Shown: positions 49,582-62,083, numbered from the stretch's first letter. The stretch is DNA of 64,000 nt from Citrobacter amalonaticus (GCF_018323885.1 NZ_AP024585.1:1922001-1986000), one strand, 5' to 3'. The notes: generated by a model from the sequence alone, not told the origin. Numbers and translations are program-made.

Positions 49582-49608
49582 AAAAGGTCCGCTTGTCGGG
49601 CCTTTTTT
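49582..49608 (+). terminator. Terminator after fabF
   Basis: A 9-bp stem (AAAAGGTCC / GGGCCTTTT, one G-T pair) is followed by further T. It separates fabF from pabC. Confidence 0.85.
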
Positions 49609-49678
49609 ATTGCGTTTTCTTCCCTTGTCCTGCGCTAACCATCCTGCGACACTAACGGGCCATGCATAAGGAGCCACC

Positions 49679-50488
49679 ATGTTCTTGATCAATGGCCGTG
49701 AACAGGAATCTCTTCCCGCAAGCGATCGCGCCATCCAGTTTGGCGATGGCTGCTTTACCACTGCGTGCATTCTCGACGGCACCGTATCGCTGCTGGCGGC
49801 GCATTTGCGGCGCTTGCAGGCGGCCTGCGCAACGTTGCTGATTGCCTTTGATGACTGGGATGTGCTTGAGCGCGAAATGACCGTGCTGGCCGCGGGCCAT
49901 CCACGTGCGGTACTGAAGGTGATTATCAGCCGTGGAAGTGGGGGACGAGGATACAGCGGCGCGCAGTGTCGTGACAGCACCCGCATTCTCTCTGTGTCTG
50001 CCTATCCGCAGCATTATGACCGCTGGCGCGAACAGGGGATCACGCTTGCCTTAAGCCCGGTTCGTCTGGGGCGTAACCCTTTGCTCGCGGGCATCAAGCA
50101 CCTGAACCGGCTCGAACAAGTGCTGATCCGTTCTCATCTTGAGCAGACGGACGCCGATGAGGCGTTGGTTCTTGACAGTGAGGGTTGGGTTACGGAATGC
50201 TGTGCGGCTAATTTATTCTGGCGAAAAGACAATGTGGTCTATACGCCGCGCCTCGATCAGGCGGGAGTGAACGGTATTATGCGACAATTCTGTATCCGGA
50301 AACTGGCACAATCGTCTTTTCAGGTTGTCGAAACCCATGCCCGCGAAGCAGCGCTGCAACATGCCGATGAAATGGTGGTCTGCAATGCGCTGATGCCGAT
50401 TGTACCTGTGCGGGCTTATGGCGCTAACACGTTGTCTTCACGTGTATTATTTCAGTTTCTGGCCCCACTGTGTGAGCATCCGAATTAG
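49679..50488 (+). CDS. pabC: Aminodeoxychorismate lyase PabC
   Basis: A 269-residue PLP fold-type IV enzyme (E. coli 269). The PLP lysine is Lys140 in [12 protein letters not shown]. It converts 4-amino-4-deoxychorismate to p-aminobenzoate and pyruvate for folate synthesis. The N-terminal half is more diverged from E. coli than most genes here. It is two bases before mltG, so pabC-mltG-tmk-holB-ycfH form an operon. Confidence 0.95.
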   Translation: MFLINGREQESLPASDRAIQFGDGCFTTACILDGTVSLLAAHLRRLQAACATLLIAFDDWDVLEREMTVLAAGHPRAVLKVIISRGSGGRGYSGAQCRDSTRILSVSAYPQHYDRWREQGITLALSPVRLGRNPLLAGIKHLNRLEQVLIRSHLEQTDADEALVLDSEGWVTECCAANLFWRKDNVVYTPRLDQAGVNGIMRQFCIRKLAQSSFQVVETHAREAALQHADEMVVCNALMPIVPVRAYGANTLSSRVLFQFLAPLCEHPN

Positions 50489-50490
50489 TC

Positions 50491-51513
50491 ATGAAAAAAA
50501 AGTTTCGTGTTGTCCTTTTACTGGTTGTTGTATTGGGCATTGCCGCAGGGGCGGGAATGTGGAAGGTTCGCCATCTGGCGGACAGTAAAATCCTGATCAA
50601 AGAAGAGACCATTTTTACCCTTAAGCCGGGTACCGGGCGTCTGGCCCTGGGCGATCAGTTGTATGCGGATCGGGTGATTAACCGCCCGCGCGTGTTTCAA
50701 TGGTTGCTGCGCGTCGAGCCAGAACTCTCCCACTTTAAGGCCGGAACCTACCGTTTAACGCCGGGTATGAGCGTCCGCGAGATGCTGCAACTGCTGGAAA
50801 GTGGCAAAGAGGCGCAATTCCCACTGCGGCTGGTAGAAGGTATGCGCTTAAGCGACTATCTCAAACAGCTGCGTGATGCGCCGTATATCAAGCATACCCT
50901 GAGCGACGATCGCTACGAAACCGTTGCAAAAGCGCTGGGCCTTGAAAGTACGGATGGGCTGGAGGGTTGGTTCTGGCCCGATACCTGGATGTATACCGCC
51001 AATACCACGGATGTTGCCTTGCTTAAGCGCGCACATCAGAAAATGGTGAAGGCGGTTGAGCGCGTCTGGGAAGGGCGTGCGGAAGGACTGCCGTATAAAG
51101 ATCAAAACCAACTGGTGACGATGGCCTCGATTATTGAAAAAGAGACGGCCATTGCCAGCGAGCGCGATCAGGTCGCCTCTGTCTTTATTAACCGCCTGCG
51201 GATCGGGATGCGTCTCCAGACCGATCCAACGGTGATTTACGGAATGGGGGAGCGTTATAATGGCAAGATCTCGCGCGCGGACCTGGAAACGCCAACGGCC
51301 TATAATACCTACACGATAACAGGACTCCCGCCAGGACCGATTGCGATGCCGGGTGAAGCCTCGCTAAAAGCGGCGGCGCATCCGGCCAAAACGCCGTATC
51401 TCTATTTTGTGGCCGATGGTAAAGGCGGTCATACTTTTAATACTAATCTTGCCAGCCATAACCGGTCAGTGCAGGACTATCTGAAAGTGCTTAAGGAAAA
51501 AAATGCGCAGTAA
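50491..51513 (+). CDS. mltG: Endolytic murein transglycosylase MltG
   Basis: A 340-residue inner-membrane protein (E. coli YceG 340). One N-terminal membrane helix ([19 protein letters not shown]) is followed by a LysM-like subdomain and the YceG catalytic domain with the glutamate in [10 protein letters not shown]. It cuts nascent glycan strands inside the chain and may stop their elongation. It overlaps tmk by eleven bases. Confidence 0.95.
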   Translation: MKKKFRVVLLLVVVLGIAAGAGMWKVRHLADSKILIKEETIFTLKPGTGRLALGDQLYADRVINRPRVFQWLLRVEPELSHFKAGTYRLTPGMSVREMLQLLESGKEAQFPLRLVEGMRLSDYLKQLRDAPYIKHTLSDDRYETVAKALGLESTDGLEGWFWPDTWMYTANTTDVALLKRAHQKMVKAVERVWEGRAEGLPYKDQNQLVTMASIIEKETAIASERDQVASVFINRLRIGMRLQTDPTVIYGMGERYNGKISRADLETPTAYNTYTITGLPPGPIAMPGEASLKAAAHPAKTPYLYFVADGKGGHTFNTNLASHNRSVQDYLKVLKEKNAQ

Positions 51514-52144
51514 GTATATCGTCATCGAGGGGCTGGAAGGCGCCGGAAAAACGACTGCAAAGAATGTTGTGGTTGAGACGCTTGAACAACTCGGTATTCG
51601 CGAGATGGTTTTTACCCGCGAGCCGGGCGGTACGCAGCTGGCAGAAAAACTGCGTAGCCTGGTACTGGACATTCGTTCGGTCGGTGACGAAACCATTACC
51701 GTAAAAGCCGAAGTGCTGATGTTCTATGCCGCGCGAGTGCAGTTGGTTGAGACGGTCATTAAACCTGCGCTCGCAGAAGGTAAATGGGTAATTGGCGACC
51801 GTCATGATCTGTCCACGCAGGCGTATCAGGGTGGTGGTCGCGGGGTCGATCAGCAGATGCTGGCGACGCTTCGTGATGCGGTACTGGGGGATTTCCGCCC
51901 GGATTTAACCCTGTACCTCGACGTCACGCCAGAGGTGGGTCTGAAGCGCGCTCGCGCCCGTGGCGAACTGGACCGCATCGAACAGGAATCGTTTGATTTC
52001 TTTAATCGTACTCGCGCTCGTTACCTCGAGCTTGCCGCTCAGGATGCCAGTATCCGCACGATTGATGCGACGCAGCCGCTGGATACGGTGATGAGCGATA
52101 TCCGTACCACCATCACCGAGTGGGTGAAGGAGCAGGGAGAATGA
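51503..52144 (+). CDS. tmk: Thymidylate kinase
   Basis: A 213-residue dTMP kinase (E. coli 213). The P-loop is GLEGAGKTT at residues 10-18, followed by the DR(H) motif [15 protein letters not shown]. It phosphorylates dTMP to dTDP. Start and stop overlap its neighbours by eleven and four bases. Confidence 0.97.
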   Translation: MRSKYIVIEGLEGAGKTTAKNVVVETLEQLGIREMVFTREPGGTQLAEKLRSLVLDIRSVGDETITVKAEVLMFYAARVQLVETVIKPALAEGKWVIGDRHDLSTQAYQGGGRGVDQQMLATLRDAVLGDFRPDLTLYLDVTPEVGLKRARARGELDRIEQESFDFFNRTRARYLELAAQDASIRTIDATQPLDTVMSDIRTTITEWVKEQGE

Positions 52145-53145
52145 AATGGTATCCATGGTTACGACCTGACTTCGAGAAGCTGGTAGCGAGCTATCAGGCG
52201 GGAAGGGGTCACCATGCGTTACTGATTCAGGCCCTACCGGGGATGGGCGACGATGCTTTGATCTATGCGTTGAGCCGCTACCTGCTTTGTCAACAACCGG
52301 ATGGACATAAAAGCTGTGGCCACTGCCGTGGTTGCCAGTTGATGCAGGCAGGAACGCATCCGGACTACTATTCACTGTTCCCGGAAAAAGGGAAAAGCAC
52401 GCTGGGCATTGATGCTGTGCGTGAAGTGAGTGAAAAACTGTATGAGCGTGCGCGACTGGGCGGAGCCAAAGTGGTCTGGATCCCGGATGCGGCGCTGATG
52501 ACTGATGCCGCCGCCAATGCGCTGCTCAAAACGCTGGAAGAACCGCCCGCGCAAACCTGGTTCTTTCTCGCCAGCCGTGAACCCGTGAGGTTACTGGCAA
52601 CGCTGCGCAGCCGGTGTCGTTTACATCATCTCGCGCCGCCGAGTGAATCATATGCGGTATCGTGGCTTGCACGAGAAGTGACAGCGTCACAAGATGCGTT
52701 ATTGACTGCGCTGCGCCTGAGTGCCGGTTCTCCGGGGGCGGCGCTGACGCTCCTGGGGTCCGAAAGCTGGTCCCAACGTGACGCGTTGTGTCAGGCGCTG
52801 GCGAGCAGCATTCCTGCTGGTGACTGGTACTCATTATTGACGGTGCTTAACCATGAACAGGCGCCTGCCAGACTGCACTGGTTGGCGACGTTAATGATGG
52901 ATGCGCTTAAACGTCAGCATGGGGCCACTGTGATGACCAACGCGGATGCCGGGCAACTGATCGCCACGATTGCCGGTCAGCTTTCTCAGACGCGTATTCA
53001 GGCAATCTTCAATGCCATCTGCCACTGCCGCGAACAACTGCTTAACGTGACCGGAATAAACCGTGAACTGGTGTTAACCGATCTTCTTTTGCAAATCGAG
53101 CATTACCTGCAACCAGGCACTGTGTTGCCTGTTCCCCACCTGTAA
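52141..53145 (+). CDS. holB: DNA polymerase III subunit delta prime
   Basis: A 334-residue clamp-loader subunit (E. coli 334). It has a zinc-binding segment [10 protein letters not shown] near residues 59-70 and the AAA+ core with LKTLEEPP, but a degenerate P-loop ([10 protein letters not shown]) that cannot hydrolyse ATP, as expected for delta prime. The start ATG overlaps the tmk stop (ATGA). Confidence 0.96.
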   Translation: MKWYPWLRPDFEKLVASYQAGRGHHALLIQALPGMGDDALIYALSRYLLCQQPDGHKSCGHCRGCQLMQAGTHPDYYSLFPEKGKSTLGIDAVREVSEKLYERARLGGAKVVWIPDAALMTDAAANALLKTLEEPPAQTWFFLASREPVRLLATLRSRCRLHHLAPPSESYAVSWLAREVTASQDALLTALRLSAGSPGAALTLLGSESWSQRDALCQALASSIPAGDWYSLLTVLNHEQAPARLHWLATLMMDALKRQHGATVMTNADAGQLIATIAGQLSQTRIQAIFNAICHCREQLLNVTGINRELVLTDLLLQIEHYLQPGTVLPVPHL

Positions 53146-53155
53146 GAGAGACATT

Positions 53156-53953
53156 ATGTTTTTAGTCGACTCGCACTGCCATCTCGATGGCCTGGATTAT
53201 CAATCTCTGCATAAGGATGTGGATGACGTGCTGGCGAAAGCCGCTGCGCGCGATGTGAAATTCTGTCTGGCGGTGGCGACAACGCTGCCAGGGTACCGCG
53301 GAATGCGGGAACTGGTCGGCCAGCGCGATAACGTCGTTTTCTCGTGCGGCGTACATCCACTCAATCAGGACGAACCGTATGACGTGGAAGAACTGCGTCA
53401 TCTGGCGGCTGATGACGACGTGGTGGCGATGGGAGAGACGGGACTGGACTACTTTTATACTCCCGAAACAAAAGTGCGCCAGCAGGCGTCGTTCATTCAT
53501 CATATCCAGATCGGCCGTGAACTGAACAAACCGGTGATCGTCCACACGCGCGATGCCCGCGCCGATACGCTGGCGATTCTTCGTCATGAAAACGTGACGG
53601 ATTGTGGCGGCGTACTACACTGTTTTACAGAAGACAGAGAAACGGCGGGTAAACTCCTGGATTTGGGTTTTTATATCTCCTTTTCCGGCATTGTGACCTT
53701 CCGTAATGCTGAACAATTACGTGACGCTGCGCGATATGTGCCGTTGGATCGACTGCTGGTGGAGACGGACTCTCCGTATCTCGCGCCGGTACCGCATCGG
53801 GGTAAAGAGAATCAGCCAGCGATGGTCCGCGACGTGGCGGAATACATGGCCGTATTGAAAGGTGTGGCGGTTGAAGAATTGGCGCAGATCACCACCGATA
53901 ACTTTGCCCGCCTGTTTCATATCAACGCTTCCCGCCTGCAGTCAGCCTCGTAG
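53156..53953 (+). CDS. ycfH: TatD family metal-dependent hydrolase YcfH
   Basis: A 265-residue TIM-barrel hydrolase (E. coli 265). Metal ligands are visible in DSHCHLD at the N-terminus, in GETGLDY, in IVHTRDA and in ETDSPYLAP. E. coli paralogues are 3'-5' DNases; the substrate of YcfH is not known. It ends the pabC operon and is before the ptsG control region. Confidence 0.94.
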   Translation: MFLVDSHCHLDGLDYQSLHKDVDDVLAKAAARDVKFCLAVATTLPGYRGMRELVGQRDNVVFSCGVHPLNQDEPYDVEELRHLAADDDVVAMGETGLDYFYTPETKVRQQASFIHHIQIGRELNKPVIVHTRDARADTLAILRHENVTDCGGVLHCFTEDRETAGKLLDLGFYISFSGIVTFRNAEQLRDAARYVPLDRLLVETDSPYLAPVPHRGKENQPAMVRDVAEYMAVLKGVAVEELAQITTDNFARLFHINASRLQSAS

Positions 53954-53998
53954 TTGAGTTTTTTTAAAGCTCGTAATTAATAACTAAAGCGAGTAAAG

Positions 53999-54024
53999 TT
54001 CACCGCCACAAAGTGGGCGGTGAA
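53999..54024 (+). other. Hairpin between ycfH and ptsG
   Basis: A perfect 9-bp inverted repeat TTCACCGCC / GGCGGTGAA with an eight-base loop. It may end the holB-ycfH transcript, but has no T-run after it. Confidence 0.4.
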
Positions 54025-54095
54025 TGAGCGAACTGACACATTCTGATACCTTTTTTGTCAAAATGTGCAACTTAACGCGCTGTCCAGAGTTGAAA

Positions 54096-54150
54096 CGTGA
54101 TAGCCGTCAAACTATATTTCGCCGATTTATTTTACTCTGTGTAATAAATA
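54096..54150 (+). promoter_or_regulatory. CRP and Mlc sites of the ptsG promoter
   Basis: A CRP-like site CGTGATAGCCGTCAAA (54096-54111) resembles the E. coli ptsG site centred at -40.5. It is followed by an AT-rich Mlc-type operator TTATTTTACTCTGTGTAATA (54127-54146) over the promoter. Both match my memory of E. coli ptsG closely. Confidence 0.75.
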
Positions 54151-54225
54151 AAGGGCACTTAGATGCCCTGTCCACGGCGGGGTTCTCCCCCCTCGCCAAT
54201 GCGTGTGAACGTAGAAAGCACAAAT

Positions 54226-54245
54226 ACTCAGGAGCACTCTCAATT
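54226..54245 (+). promoter_or_regulatory. SgrS pairing site in the ptsG leader
   Basis: ACTCAGGAGCACTCTCAATT covers the ptsG ribosome-binding site and is the target sequence of the SgrS small RNA in E. coli. Pairing blocks translation and leads to RNase E-dependent decay under glucose-phosphate stress. Confidence 0.75.
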
Positions 54246-55679
54246 ATGTTTAAGAATGCATTTGCTAACCTGCAAAAGGTCGGTAAATCGCTGATGCTGC
54301 CGGTATCCGTATTGCCTATCGCAGGTATCCTGCTGGGCGTCGGGTCCGCAAACTTCAGCTGGCTGCCAGCCGTTGTATCGCACGTGATGGCAGAAGCCGG
54401 CGGTTCTGTTTTTGCAAACATGCCGCTGATTTTCGCTATCGGTGTCGCGCTTGGCTTTACCAACAACGATGGCGTTTCGGCTCTGGCTTCGGTTGTCGCC
54501 TATGGCATCATGGTGAAAACCATGGCCGTGGTCGCGCCGCTGGTTCTGCATTTACCTGCTGAAGAAATCGCAGCAAAACACCTTGCGGATACGGGTGTAC
54601 TCGGGGGGATTATCTCCGGTGCGATTGCAGCATACATGTTTAACCGCTTCTACCGTATCAAGCTGCCTGAGTATCTGGGCTTCTTTGCTGGTAAGCGTTT
54701 CGTGCCGATCATCTCTGGTCTGGCGGCGATCTTTACCGGTGTGGTTCTGTCCTTCATTTGGCCGCCAATCGGTACGGCAATCCAGACATTCTCTCAGTGG
54801 GCTGCGTATCAGAACCCGGTTGTGGCGTTCGGTATCTACGGCTTCATTGAACGCTGCCTGGTACCGTTTGGTCTGCACCATATCTGGAACGTTCCTTTCC
54901 AGATGCAGATCGGCGAATACACCAACGCGGCAGGTCAGGTTTTCCACGGCGATATCCCTCGCTACATGGCGGGTGACCCGACGGCGGGCATGTTGTCTGG
55001 CGGCTTCCTGTTCAAAATGTATGGTCTGCCGGCGGCTGCGATCGCTATCTGGCACTCTGCGAAACCAGAAAACCGCGCCAAAGTGGGCGGCATCATGATC
55101 TCCGCGGCGCTGACTTCGTTCCTGACCGGTATCACCGAACCGATCGAATTCTCCTTCATGTTCGTTGCGCCGATCCTGTACGTTATCCACGCGATTCTGG
55201 CGGGTCTGGCGTTCCCAATCTGTATCCTGCTGGGTATGCGTGACGGTACGTCGTTCTCACACGGTCTGATCGACTTTATCGTGCTGTCCGGTAACAGCAG
55301 CAAGCTGTGGCTGTTCCCGATTGTCGGTGCGGGCTACGCGATTGTTTACTACACCATCTTCCGCGTGCTGATCAAAGCGCTGGATCTGAAGACTCCGGGT
55401 CGTGAAGATAATACCGATGACGCGAAAGCGGGCGCGACCAGTGAAATGGCTCCTGCGCTGATTGCGGCATTTGGTGGTAAAGAAAACATCACTAACCTGG
55501 ATGCGTGCATTACCCGTCTGCGTGTCAGCGTGGCTGACGTGGCGAAAGTGGATCAGGCTGGCCTGAAGAAACTGGGTGCCGCAGGTGTGGTGGTCGCAGG
55601 TTCCGGTGTTCAGGCAATTTTCGGTACGAAATCCGATAACCTGAAAACTGAGATGGATGAATACATCCGTAACAGCTAA
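54246..55679 (+). CDS. ptsG: PTS glucose-specific EIICB component
   Basis: A 477-residue glucose transporter, the same length as in E. coli. The EIIC membrane domain covers about residues 1-390, with the [12 protein letters not shown] motif, and the EIIB domain has the phosphorylated cysteine (Cys421) in LDACITRLR. It takes up and phosphorylates glucose with EIIA-Glc. I used the ATG giving [14 protein letters not shown]; the frame is open 74 codons upstream, but this covers the promoter. Terminator shared with fhuE follows. Confidence 0.98.
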   Translation: MFKNAFANLQKVGKSLMLPVSVLPIAGILLGVGSANFSWLPAVVSHVMAEAGGSVFANMPLIFAIGVALGFTNNDGVSALASVVAYGIMVKTMAVVAPLVLHLPAEEIAAKHLADTGVLGGIISGAIAAYMFNRFYRIKLPEYLGFFAGKRFVPIISGLAAIFTGVVLSFIWPPIGTAIQTFSQWAAYQNPVVAFGIYGFIERCLVPFGLHHIWNVPFQMQIGEYTNAAGQVFHGDIPRYMAGDPTAGMLSGGFLFKMYGLPAAAIAIWHSAKPENRAKVGGIMISAALTSFLTGITEPIEFSFMFVAPILYVIHAILAGLAFPICILLGMRDGTSFSHGLIDFIVLSGNSSKLWLFPIVGAGYAIVYYTIFRVLIKALDLKTPGREDNTDDAKAGATSEMAPALIAAFGGKENITNLDACITRLRVSVADVAKVDQAGLKKLGAAGVVVAGSGVQAIFGTKSDNLKTEMDEYIRNS

Positions 55680-55702
55680 GACCTAAGAAGTTGGGGAGAA
55701 CT

Positions 55703-55728
55703 AAGGCAGCCGAATGGCTGCCTTTTTT
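55703..55728. terminator. Terminator between ptsG and fhuE
   Basis: A perfect 9-bp stem AAGGCAGCC / GGCTGCCTT with a GAAT loop and T-run on the plus strand. It serves ptsG; on the minus strand the A-run is short, so use by fhuE is weaker. Confidence 0.9.
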
Positions 55729-55739
55729 ACGGGCTACAA

Positions 55740-57935
55740 TCAGAACTGATAGTTTGCGGTGATGCTCACATTGCGTGGCTCACCATAAACAATCGACCCT
55801 TCAACGTTGGTATCGTAGGTTTTATCGAACAGGTTATTGACGTTACCCTGCACGGAGAAGTTTTTGGTTACCTGATAGCGGGTGAACAAATCCACCAGCG
55901 CGTAACTGCCTTGCTCAGCACGGAAGATACCGTAGGGCGTCGCGGTATCGGTGTAGACGCGGTTCTGCCAGTTCACGCCACCGCCGACGGTCAAATCAGG
56001 TATCACCGGCAGACGGTAGCGGGTGAAAAGCTTGACGCTGGTACGTGGCAGATTCGGATTAACGGCGTTGCCTTCATTGTCTTCTGCGACGTAACGCGTC
56101 GCGCCAAAGGTCATCTGCCAGTTATCGGTAATCGCGCCGTTAACTTCGAACTCAACCCCTTTACTGACGGTCCCGTTCGCGGTTTTATAGGCGATTTCGC
56201 CATTGCTACCCGGAATCGGTGAACCGGTCGACTGGGCAACGTTATCCTGCTCAATGCGGAACACGGCGAGGGTGGTGGTCAGTCGGCTGTTCATCCAGTC
56301 AGACTTGAGGCCAACCTCATAGTTGTTACCGGTGATGGGCGTAAGGTATTTCCCGCCGCTATCGCGTTTATTCTGAGGCTGGAAGATGGAGGTATAACTG
56401 GCGTAAGTAGACCAGTTATCATTGATGTCATAAACCAGACCGGCATAGGGCGTAGTGTGGTTTTTTTCCATGCTGTAGCTCAGGGTATCAATACGCCAGT
56501 TGGTATAGCGTGCGCCGAGGATCAAGTGCAGCGGATCAGCCAGTGAAACGCGCGTTGCGGCGTACAACGACTTCATGTGCGTGGTGTCGTCCTGGGCCAG
56601 TGATTGCGGTGCCCAGTCGGTTTCCGGGAAATTGCCATTGAAGTTATTGAAACTGCCGATCTCATCCGGGAAGACGTTAGCCCAGGAGCTGTAATAGCGG
56701 TTGTTCTGTTTGCTGTAGCTGCCGCCGAACATCAGGTTATGCTGACGACCAAACAGGTCATAGCTGCCGTCAGCAAAAAGATCCAGCGCATCGACTTTAC
56801 GTTTGCCGCTGTTCCAGCCCGTACCGCCCACGTAATCGAACCCCGGTCCATAGTTGCTGTAAGGACCGACCAGCATGCCATCTGCCTTATTCACATACGC
56901 ATCGACATACATCGTTTTACTGTCGAACTTGATTTCCGAGTGAGTGGCATTCATCGTCGCCTGCCAGGTGTCGGCAAAACGCTGTTTGAACGTGACAAAG
57001 ACTTTATTGATCTCTTTATCGTTATACGCCCAGTCTGGCGCGGTGCTACGGGCGCGGTCATAGCTGTTTTTGCTGCCATCGGTGTTCCAGCGCGGCAGGC
57101 CACCCCAGGTTGGGCTATCCACTCTGATTTTTTGGTACTCATACCCGGCGGCCAGGCTGGTGGTTTCACCCAGGTCAGCATCAATGATGCCAGAGAAGAA
57201 GTTTTTCTCGTTGTGATAGCGATCGAGCCAGGAGTCGTTGTCCTGATAACCCGCCACTATGCGGCCGCGTACATTACCGTCATCGGTGAGCGGGCTTTGC
57301 AGATCCATCACGTAGCGCTGTTTATTCCAGCTGCCATATTCCGCCGAGACGTTACCTTTGAACTCGCGGCTGGTGGCGTGTTTGCGGATCATATTGATGG
57401 AGGCTGACGGGTTGCCGGTGCCGGTCATCAGACCGTTTGCACCGCGTACCACTTCCACGCGCTCATAGAGCGCCATATCGGTGAGGGCGTCACCCAGGTT
57501 CCAGCGGGATTCGAACCAGGTCGGAATACCATCAACCATATAGTTATCAATCTGGAAACCACGGGAGAAGTAACTGACGCGGTCAGAATCCGCCTGGCTT
57601 TTGCTGATCCCCAGCGTGCTGTCCATCACGTCGCCCAGCGTTTGCAACTGCTGGTCTTCCATACGTTGTTCGCTGACGATGCTGACCGACTGCGGAATAT
57701 CGCGTTGGGTCATCATCATTTTGGTTCCGGCGGTGGTGGATTTGACGCTGTAATCCTGTTCGTCGTTGTCCGCAAAGGTTGCTGGCGCAGAACCGTCAAC
57801 AATGACGGTCTCTTCCGGTGTGGTCGCCGCGAAACTCATGGATGGTATCAATGCCATCGCGATGCAGGCTGCCAGCAACGAGGGTGTTGCGCCAGCCTGG
57901 CATTGTTCATCCTTGTTGTGTGTTGTGAAAGACAT
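55740..57935 (-). CDS. fhuE: TonB-dependent ferric coprogen/rhodotorulic acid receptor FhuE
   Basis: A 731-residue outer-membrane receptor (E. coli 729). The signal peptide ends near MSFAA. A TonB box-like EETVIVDG is followed by the plug domain and a 22-strand barrel ending in Phe (ITANYQF). It takes up coprogen, ferrioxamine B and rhodotorulic acid. Only the first 50 residues diverge clearly from E. coli. A Fur-like palindrome lies about 100 bases upstream. Confidence 0.95.
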   Translation of the reverse strand: MSFTTHNKDEQCQAGATPSLLAACIAMALIPSMSFAATTPEETVIVDGSAPATFADNDEQDYSVKSTTAGTKMMMTQRDIPQSVSIVSEQRMEDQQLQTLGDVMDSTLGISKSQADSDRVSYFSRGFQIDNYMVDGIPTWFESRWNLGDALTDMALYERVEVVRGANGLMTGTGNPSASINMIRKHATSREFKGNVSAEYGSWNKQRYVMDLQSPLTDDGNVRGRIVAGYQDNDSWLDRYHNEKNFFSGIIDADLGETTSLAAGYEYQKIRVDSPTWGGLPRWNTDGSKNSYDRARSTAPDWAYNDKEINKVFVTFKQRFADTWQATMNATHSEIKFDSKTMYVDAYVNKADGMLVGPYSNYGPGFDYVGGTGWNSGKRKVDALDLFADGSYDLFGRQHNLMFGGSYSKQNNRYYSSWANVFPDEIGSFNNFNGNFPETDWAPQSLAQDDTTHMKSLYAATRVSLADPLHLILGARYTNWRIDTLSYSMEKNHTTPYAGLVYDINDNWSTYASYTSIFQPQNKRDSGGKYLTPITGNNYEVGLKSDWMNSRLTTTLAVFRIEQDNVAQSTGSPIPGSNGEIAYKTANGTVSKGVEFEVNGAITDNWQMTFGATRYVAEDNEGNAVNPNLPRTSVKLFTRYRLPVIPDLTVGGGVNWQNRVYTDTATPYGIFRAEQGSYALVDLFTRYQVTKNFSVQGNVNNLFDKTYDTNVEGSIVYGEPRNVSITANYQF

Positions 57936-58286
57936 CAGAAAGCCCTTAATAGTGAACGAACTCTGGCTCAGGCCGTGTAAGGTGGCGATGAGCCCCTTTT
58001 TATTTTTCTAACCATTTAATACGCATGAAAATGCAAATGCGAAATATACGCATTCATATTTACTCTGTAAACAGATGTAACTTGCTTTCTGAAATCTTGT
58101 TTCATTACTTTTTGGCACAGGAGAGGGGATAAATGGTTATAAGAGCGCCATTGTGATGGTTTTTTGCTTAAGAAATCGTGGGTTAAGGTTGAAAGAGCAG
58201 GTTTAAGTCGATCATACTCTATACTCGCAATGTGGCTCAGCGTAGCATGACATCACGCATGGCAATTTTTAGAAAAGGAAAACGTC
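57936..58286. other. Divergent region between fhuE and hinT
   Basis: These 351 bases hold the promoters of fhuE and of the hinT operon, plus the Fur-like palindrome. The stretch CATACTCTATACTC near 58213 may contain the hinT -10 region. No gene is apparent. Confidence 0.5.
58036..58054. promoter_or_regulatory. Fur-like operator candidate upstream of fhuE
   Basis: A 19-base palindrome AATGCG-AAATATA-CGCATT with perfect six-base arms lies in the gap between fhuE and hinT. It has the length and the AATG/CATT core of a Fur box but differs from the consensus in several positions. fhuE is Fur-repressed in E. coli. Confidence 0.45.
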
Positions 58287-58649
58287 GTGGCAGAAGAGAC
58301 TATATTCAGCAAGATTATTCGTCGTGAAATCCCTTCCGATATCGTTTACCAGGATGACCTGGTGACGGCATTCCGGGATATTTCACCTCAGGCGCCTACA
58401 CACATCCTGATCATTCCCAACGTTCTGATCCCGACGGTCAATGACGTCAGCGCAGAGCATGAGCAGGCGCTGGGACGGATGATTACCGTGGCGGCAAAAA
58501 TTGCCGAGCAGGAAGGCATTGCCGAAGATGGCTACCGCCTGATCATGAATACCAATCGTCATGGCGGTCAGGAGGTGTATCACATCCATATGCATCTGCT
58601 GGGCGGTCGCGCGCTCGGTCCTATGCTCGCGCACAAAGGCCTGTCATGA
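58287..58649 (+). CDS. hinT: Purine nucleoside phosphoramidase HinT
   Basis: A 120-residue HIT-family hydrolase (E. coli 119). The catalytic motif is HIHMH near the C-terminus. It hydrolyses AMP-lysine and other nucleoside phosphoramidates. It starts with GTG after a GGAAAA stretch and overlaps ycfL by four bases (ATGA). The extra C-terminal Ser comes from the shifted stop. Confidence 0.95.
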   Translation: MAEETIFSKIIRREIPSDIVYQDDLVTAFRDISPQAPTHILIIPNVLIPTVNDVSAEHEQALGRMITVAAKIAEQEGIAEDGYRLIMNTNRHGGQEVYHIHMHLLGGRALGPMLAHKGLS

Positions 58650-59023
58650 TGACCAGAGGATGCATTGCGCTGTCACTGGGTCTGCTCTTACTTGCCGGGT
58701 GCCGTTCTCATCCTGAGATCCCGGTAAGCGATGAACAGTCGCTGGTGATGGAGTCGACGCTGCTGGCAGCGGGTATCACCGCGCAAGCGCCGACATTGAC
58801 CACGTCTGATATTCAGCCCTCTGCATCCTCAACGCTGTATAACGAAAGGCAAAAACCCGTTACCGTTCATTATCGCTTTTACTGGTATGACGCCAGGGGG
58901 TTAGAAATGCATCCTCTGGAAGCGCCGCGCAGCGTGACGATTCCGGCGCATTCGTCGGTCACGCTGTATGGCAGCGCCAATTATCTGGGGGCGCACAAAG
59001 TCAGACTTTATCTTTATTTGTAA
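58646..59023 (+). CDS. ycfL: Lipoprotein YcfL (DUF1425)
   Basis: A 125-residue lipoprotein (E. coli 125). The lipobox is LLAGC near Cys19. The mature domain is a DUF1425 beta-sandwich of unknown function, with the conserved [14 protein letters not shown] segment. It is coupled to hinT and lies ten bases before lpoB, so a link with cell wall synthesis is possible but unproven. Two ATG codons are adjacent at the start. Confidence 0.93.
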   Translation: MMTRGCIALSLGLLLLAGCRSHPEIPVSDEQSLVMESTLLAAGITAQAPTLTTSDIQPSASSTLYNERQKPVTVHYRFYWYDARGLEMHPLEAPRSVTIPAHSSVTLYGSANYLGAHKVRLYLYL

Positions 59024-59033
59024 GGGGTGAATC

Positions 59034-59658
59034 TTGAAGACAAAAATGAGTCGCTACGCATTGATAGCCGCGCTGGCGATGTTCCTGTCCGGTTGTGTGG
59101 TGCAACGTGAACCTGCTCCGGTTGAAGAGGTGAAACCCACGCCGGAACAGCCCGCACAGCCGCAAGAACCTGCTCCAGGGGTGCCTTCGGTGCCCACGAT
59201 CCCGGGGCAGCCGGGGCCTATTGAACATGAAGATCAGACTGCGGCACCGGCGCCGCGCATACGTCATTACGACTGGAATAGCGCGATGCAGCCGATGGTG
59301 GGCAAAATGTTGCAGGCCGACGGCGTGACGGCGGGGAGCGTACTGCTGGTCGATAGCGTGAATAACCGTACTAACGGTTCGCTGAACGCGGGTGAAGCCA
59401 CTGAAACGCTGCGCAATGCGTTGGCGAACAATGGCAAATTTACCCTGGTCTCTGCGCAACAGTTGTCGATGGCAAAACAGCAGTTAGGGCTGTCGCCGCA
59501 GGACAGTCTGGGAACGCGTAGCAAAGCGATTGGTATTGCCCGTAACGTTGGCGCGCACTATGTGCTTTATTCCAGCGCCTCGGGTAACGTCAACGCGCCA
59601 TCACTGCAAATGCAACTAATGCTGGTACAAACTGGCGAGATAATCTGGTCAGGTAAAG

Positions 59659-59678
<20 letters not shown>
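59034..59678 (+). CDS. lpoB: Penicillin-binding protein activator LpoB
   Basis: A 214-residue outer-membrane lipoprotein (E. coli 213). The lipobox is LSGC, followed by a Pro-rich disordered linker (about residues 25-65) that spans the periplasm and a C-terminal globular domain. It activates PBP1B. It appears to start with TTG seven bases after AAGGGG; an ATG four codons later is possible. It overlaps thiK by 20 bases. Confidence 0.95.
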
Positions 59679-61519
<1,841 letters not shown>

Positions 61520-61540
61520 CGCACGTTTGGTGAGGATGCG

Positions 61541-62083
61541 ATGATTATCTATTTACACGGTTTCGACTCTAACAGTCCGGGAAACCACGAAAAAGTCTTG
61601 CAGCTGCAGTTTATCGACCCGGACGTCAGACTGATAAGCTACAGCACGCGTCATCCGAAACATGACATGCAGCATCTGCTGAAAGAAGTGGACAAAATGT
61701 TGCAGCTTAATGTTGATGAGCGACCGTTGATTTGCGGCGTTGGCCTCGGCGGCTACTGGGCAGAACGCATTGGTTTTCTCTGCGATGTTCGCCAGGTGGT
61801 GTTTAATCCGAACCTGTTCCCGTATGAGAACATGGAAGGCAAGATCGATCGTCCGGAAGAGTATGCCGATATCGCCACTAAGTGCGTGACCAACTTCCGC
61901 GAGAAGAATCGCGATCGTTGCCTGGTTATTCTCTCGCGTCATGACGAAGCCCTGAACAGCCAACGGTCTTCAGAAGAGCTCCACCATTTCTATGAGATCG
62001 TGTGGGACGAAGAGCAGACACATAAGTTTAAGAATATTTCGCCGCACTTGCAGCGCATCAAAGCGTTTAAGACCCTGGGTTGA
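61541..62083 (+). CDS. ycfP: YcfP family esterase-like protein
   Basis: A 180-residue alpha/beta-hydrolase-like protein (E. coli 180). The usual nucleophile elbow GxSxG is replaced by GVGLGGYWA, so catalytic activity is in doubt. It follows nagZ by 21 bases; its function is unknown. A strong terminator ends the operon. Confidence 0.92.
   Translation: MIIYLHGFDSNSPGNHEKVLQLQFIDPDVRLISYSTRHPKHDMQHLLKEVDKMLQLNVDERPLICGVGLGGYWAERIGFLCDVRQVVFNPNLFPYENMEGKIDRPEEYADIATKCVTNFREKNRDRCLVILSRHDEALNSQRSSEELHHFYEIVWDEEQTHKFKNISPHLQRIKAFKTLG

Noticed and set aside
54024..54245. Upstream extension of the ptsG reading frame.
   Set aside because: It runs over the CRP and Mlc sites and the mRNA leader; the known protein starts at 54246.
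56604..57407. Long open frame (267 codons) opposite fhuE.
   Set aside because: It is a shadow of fhuE, without a ribosome-binding site or recognisable sequence.
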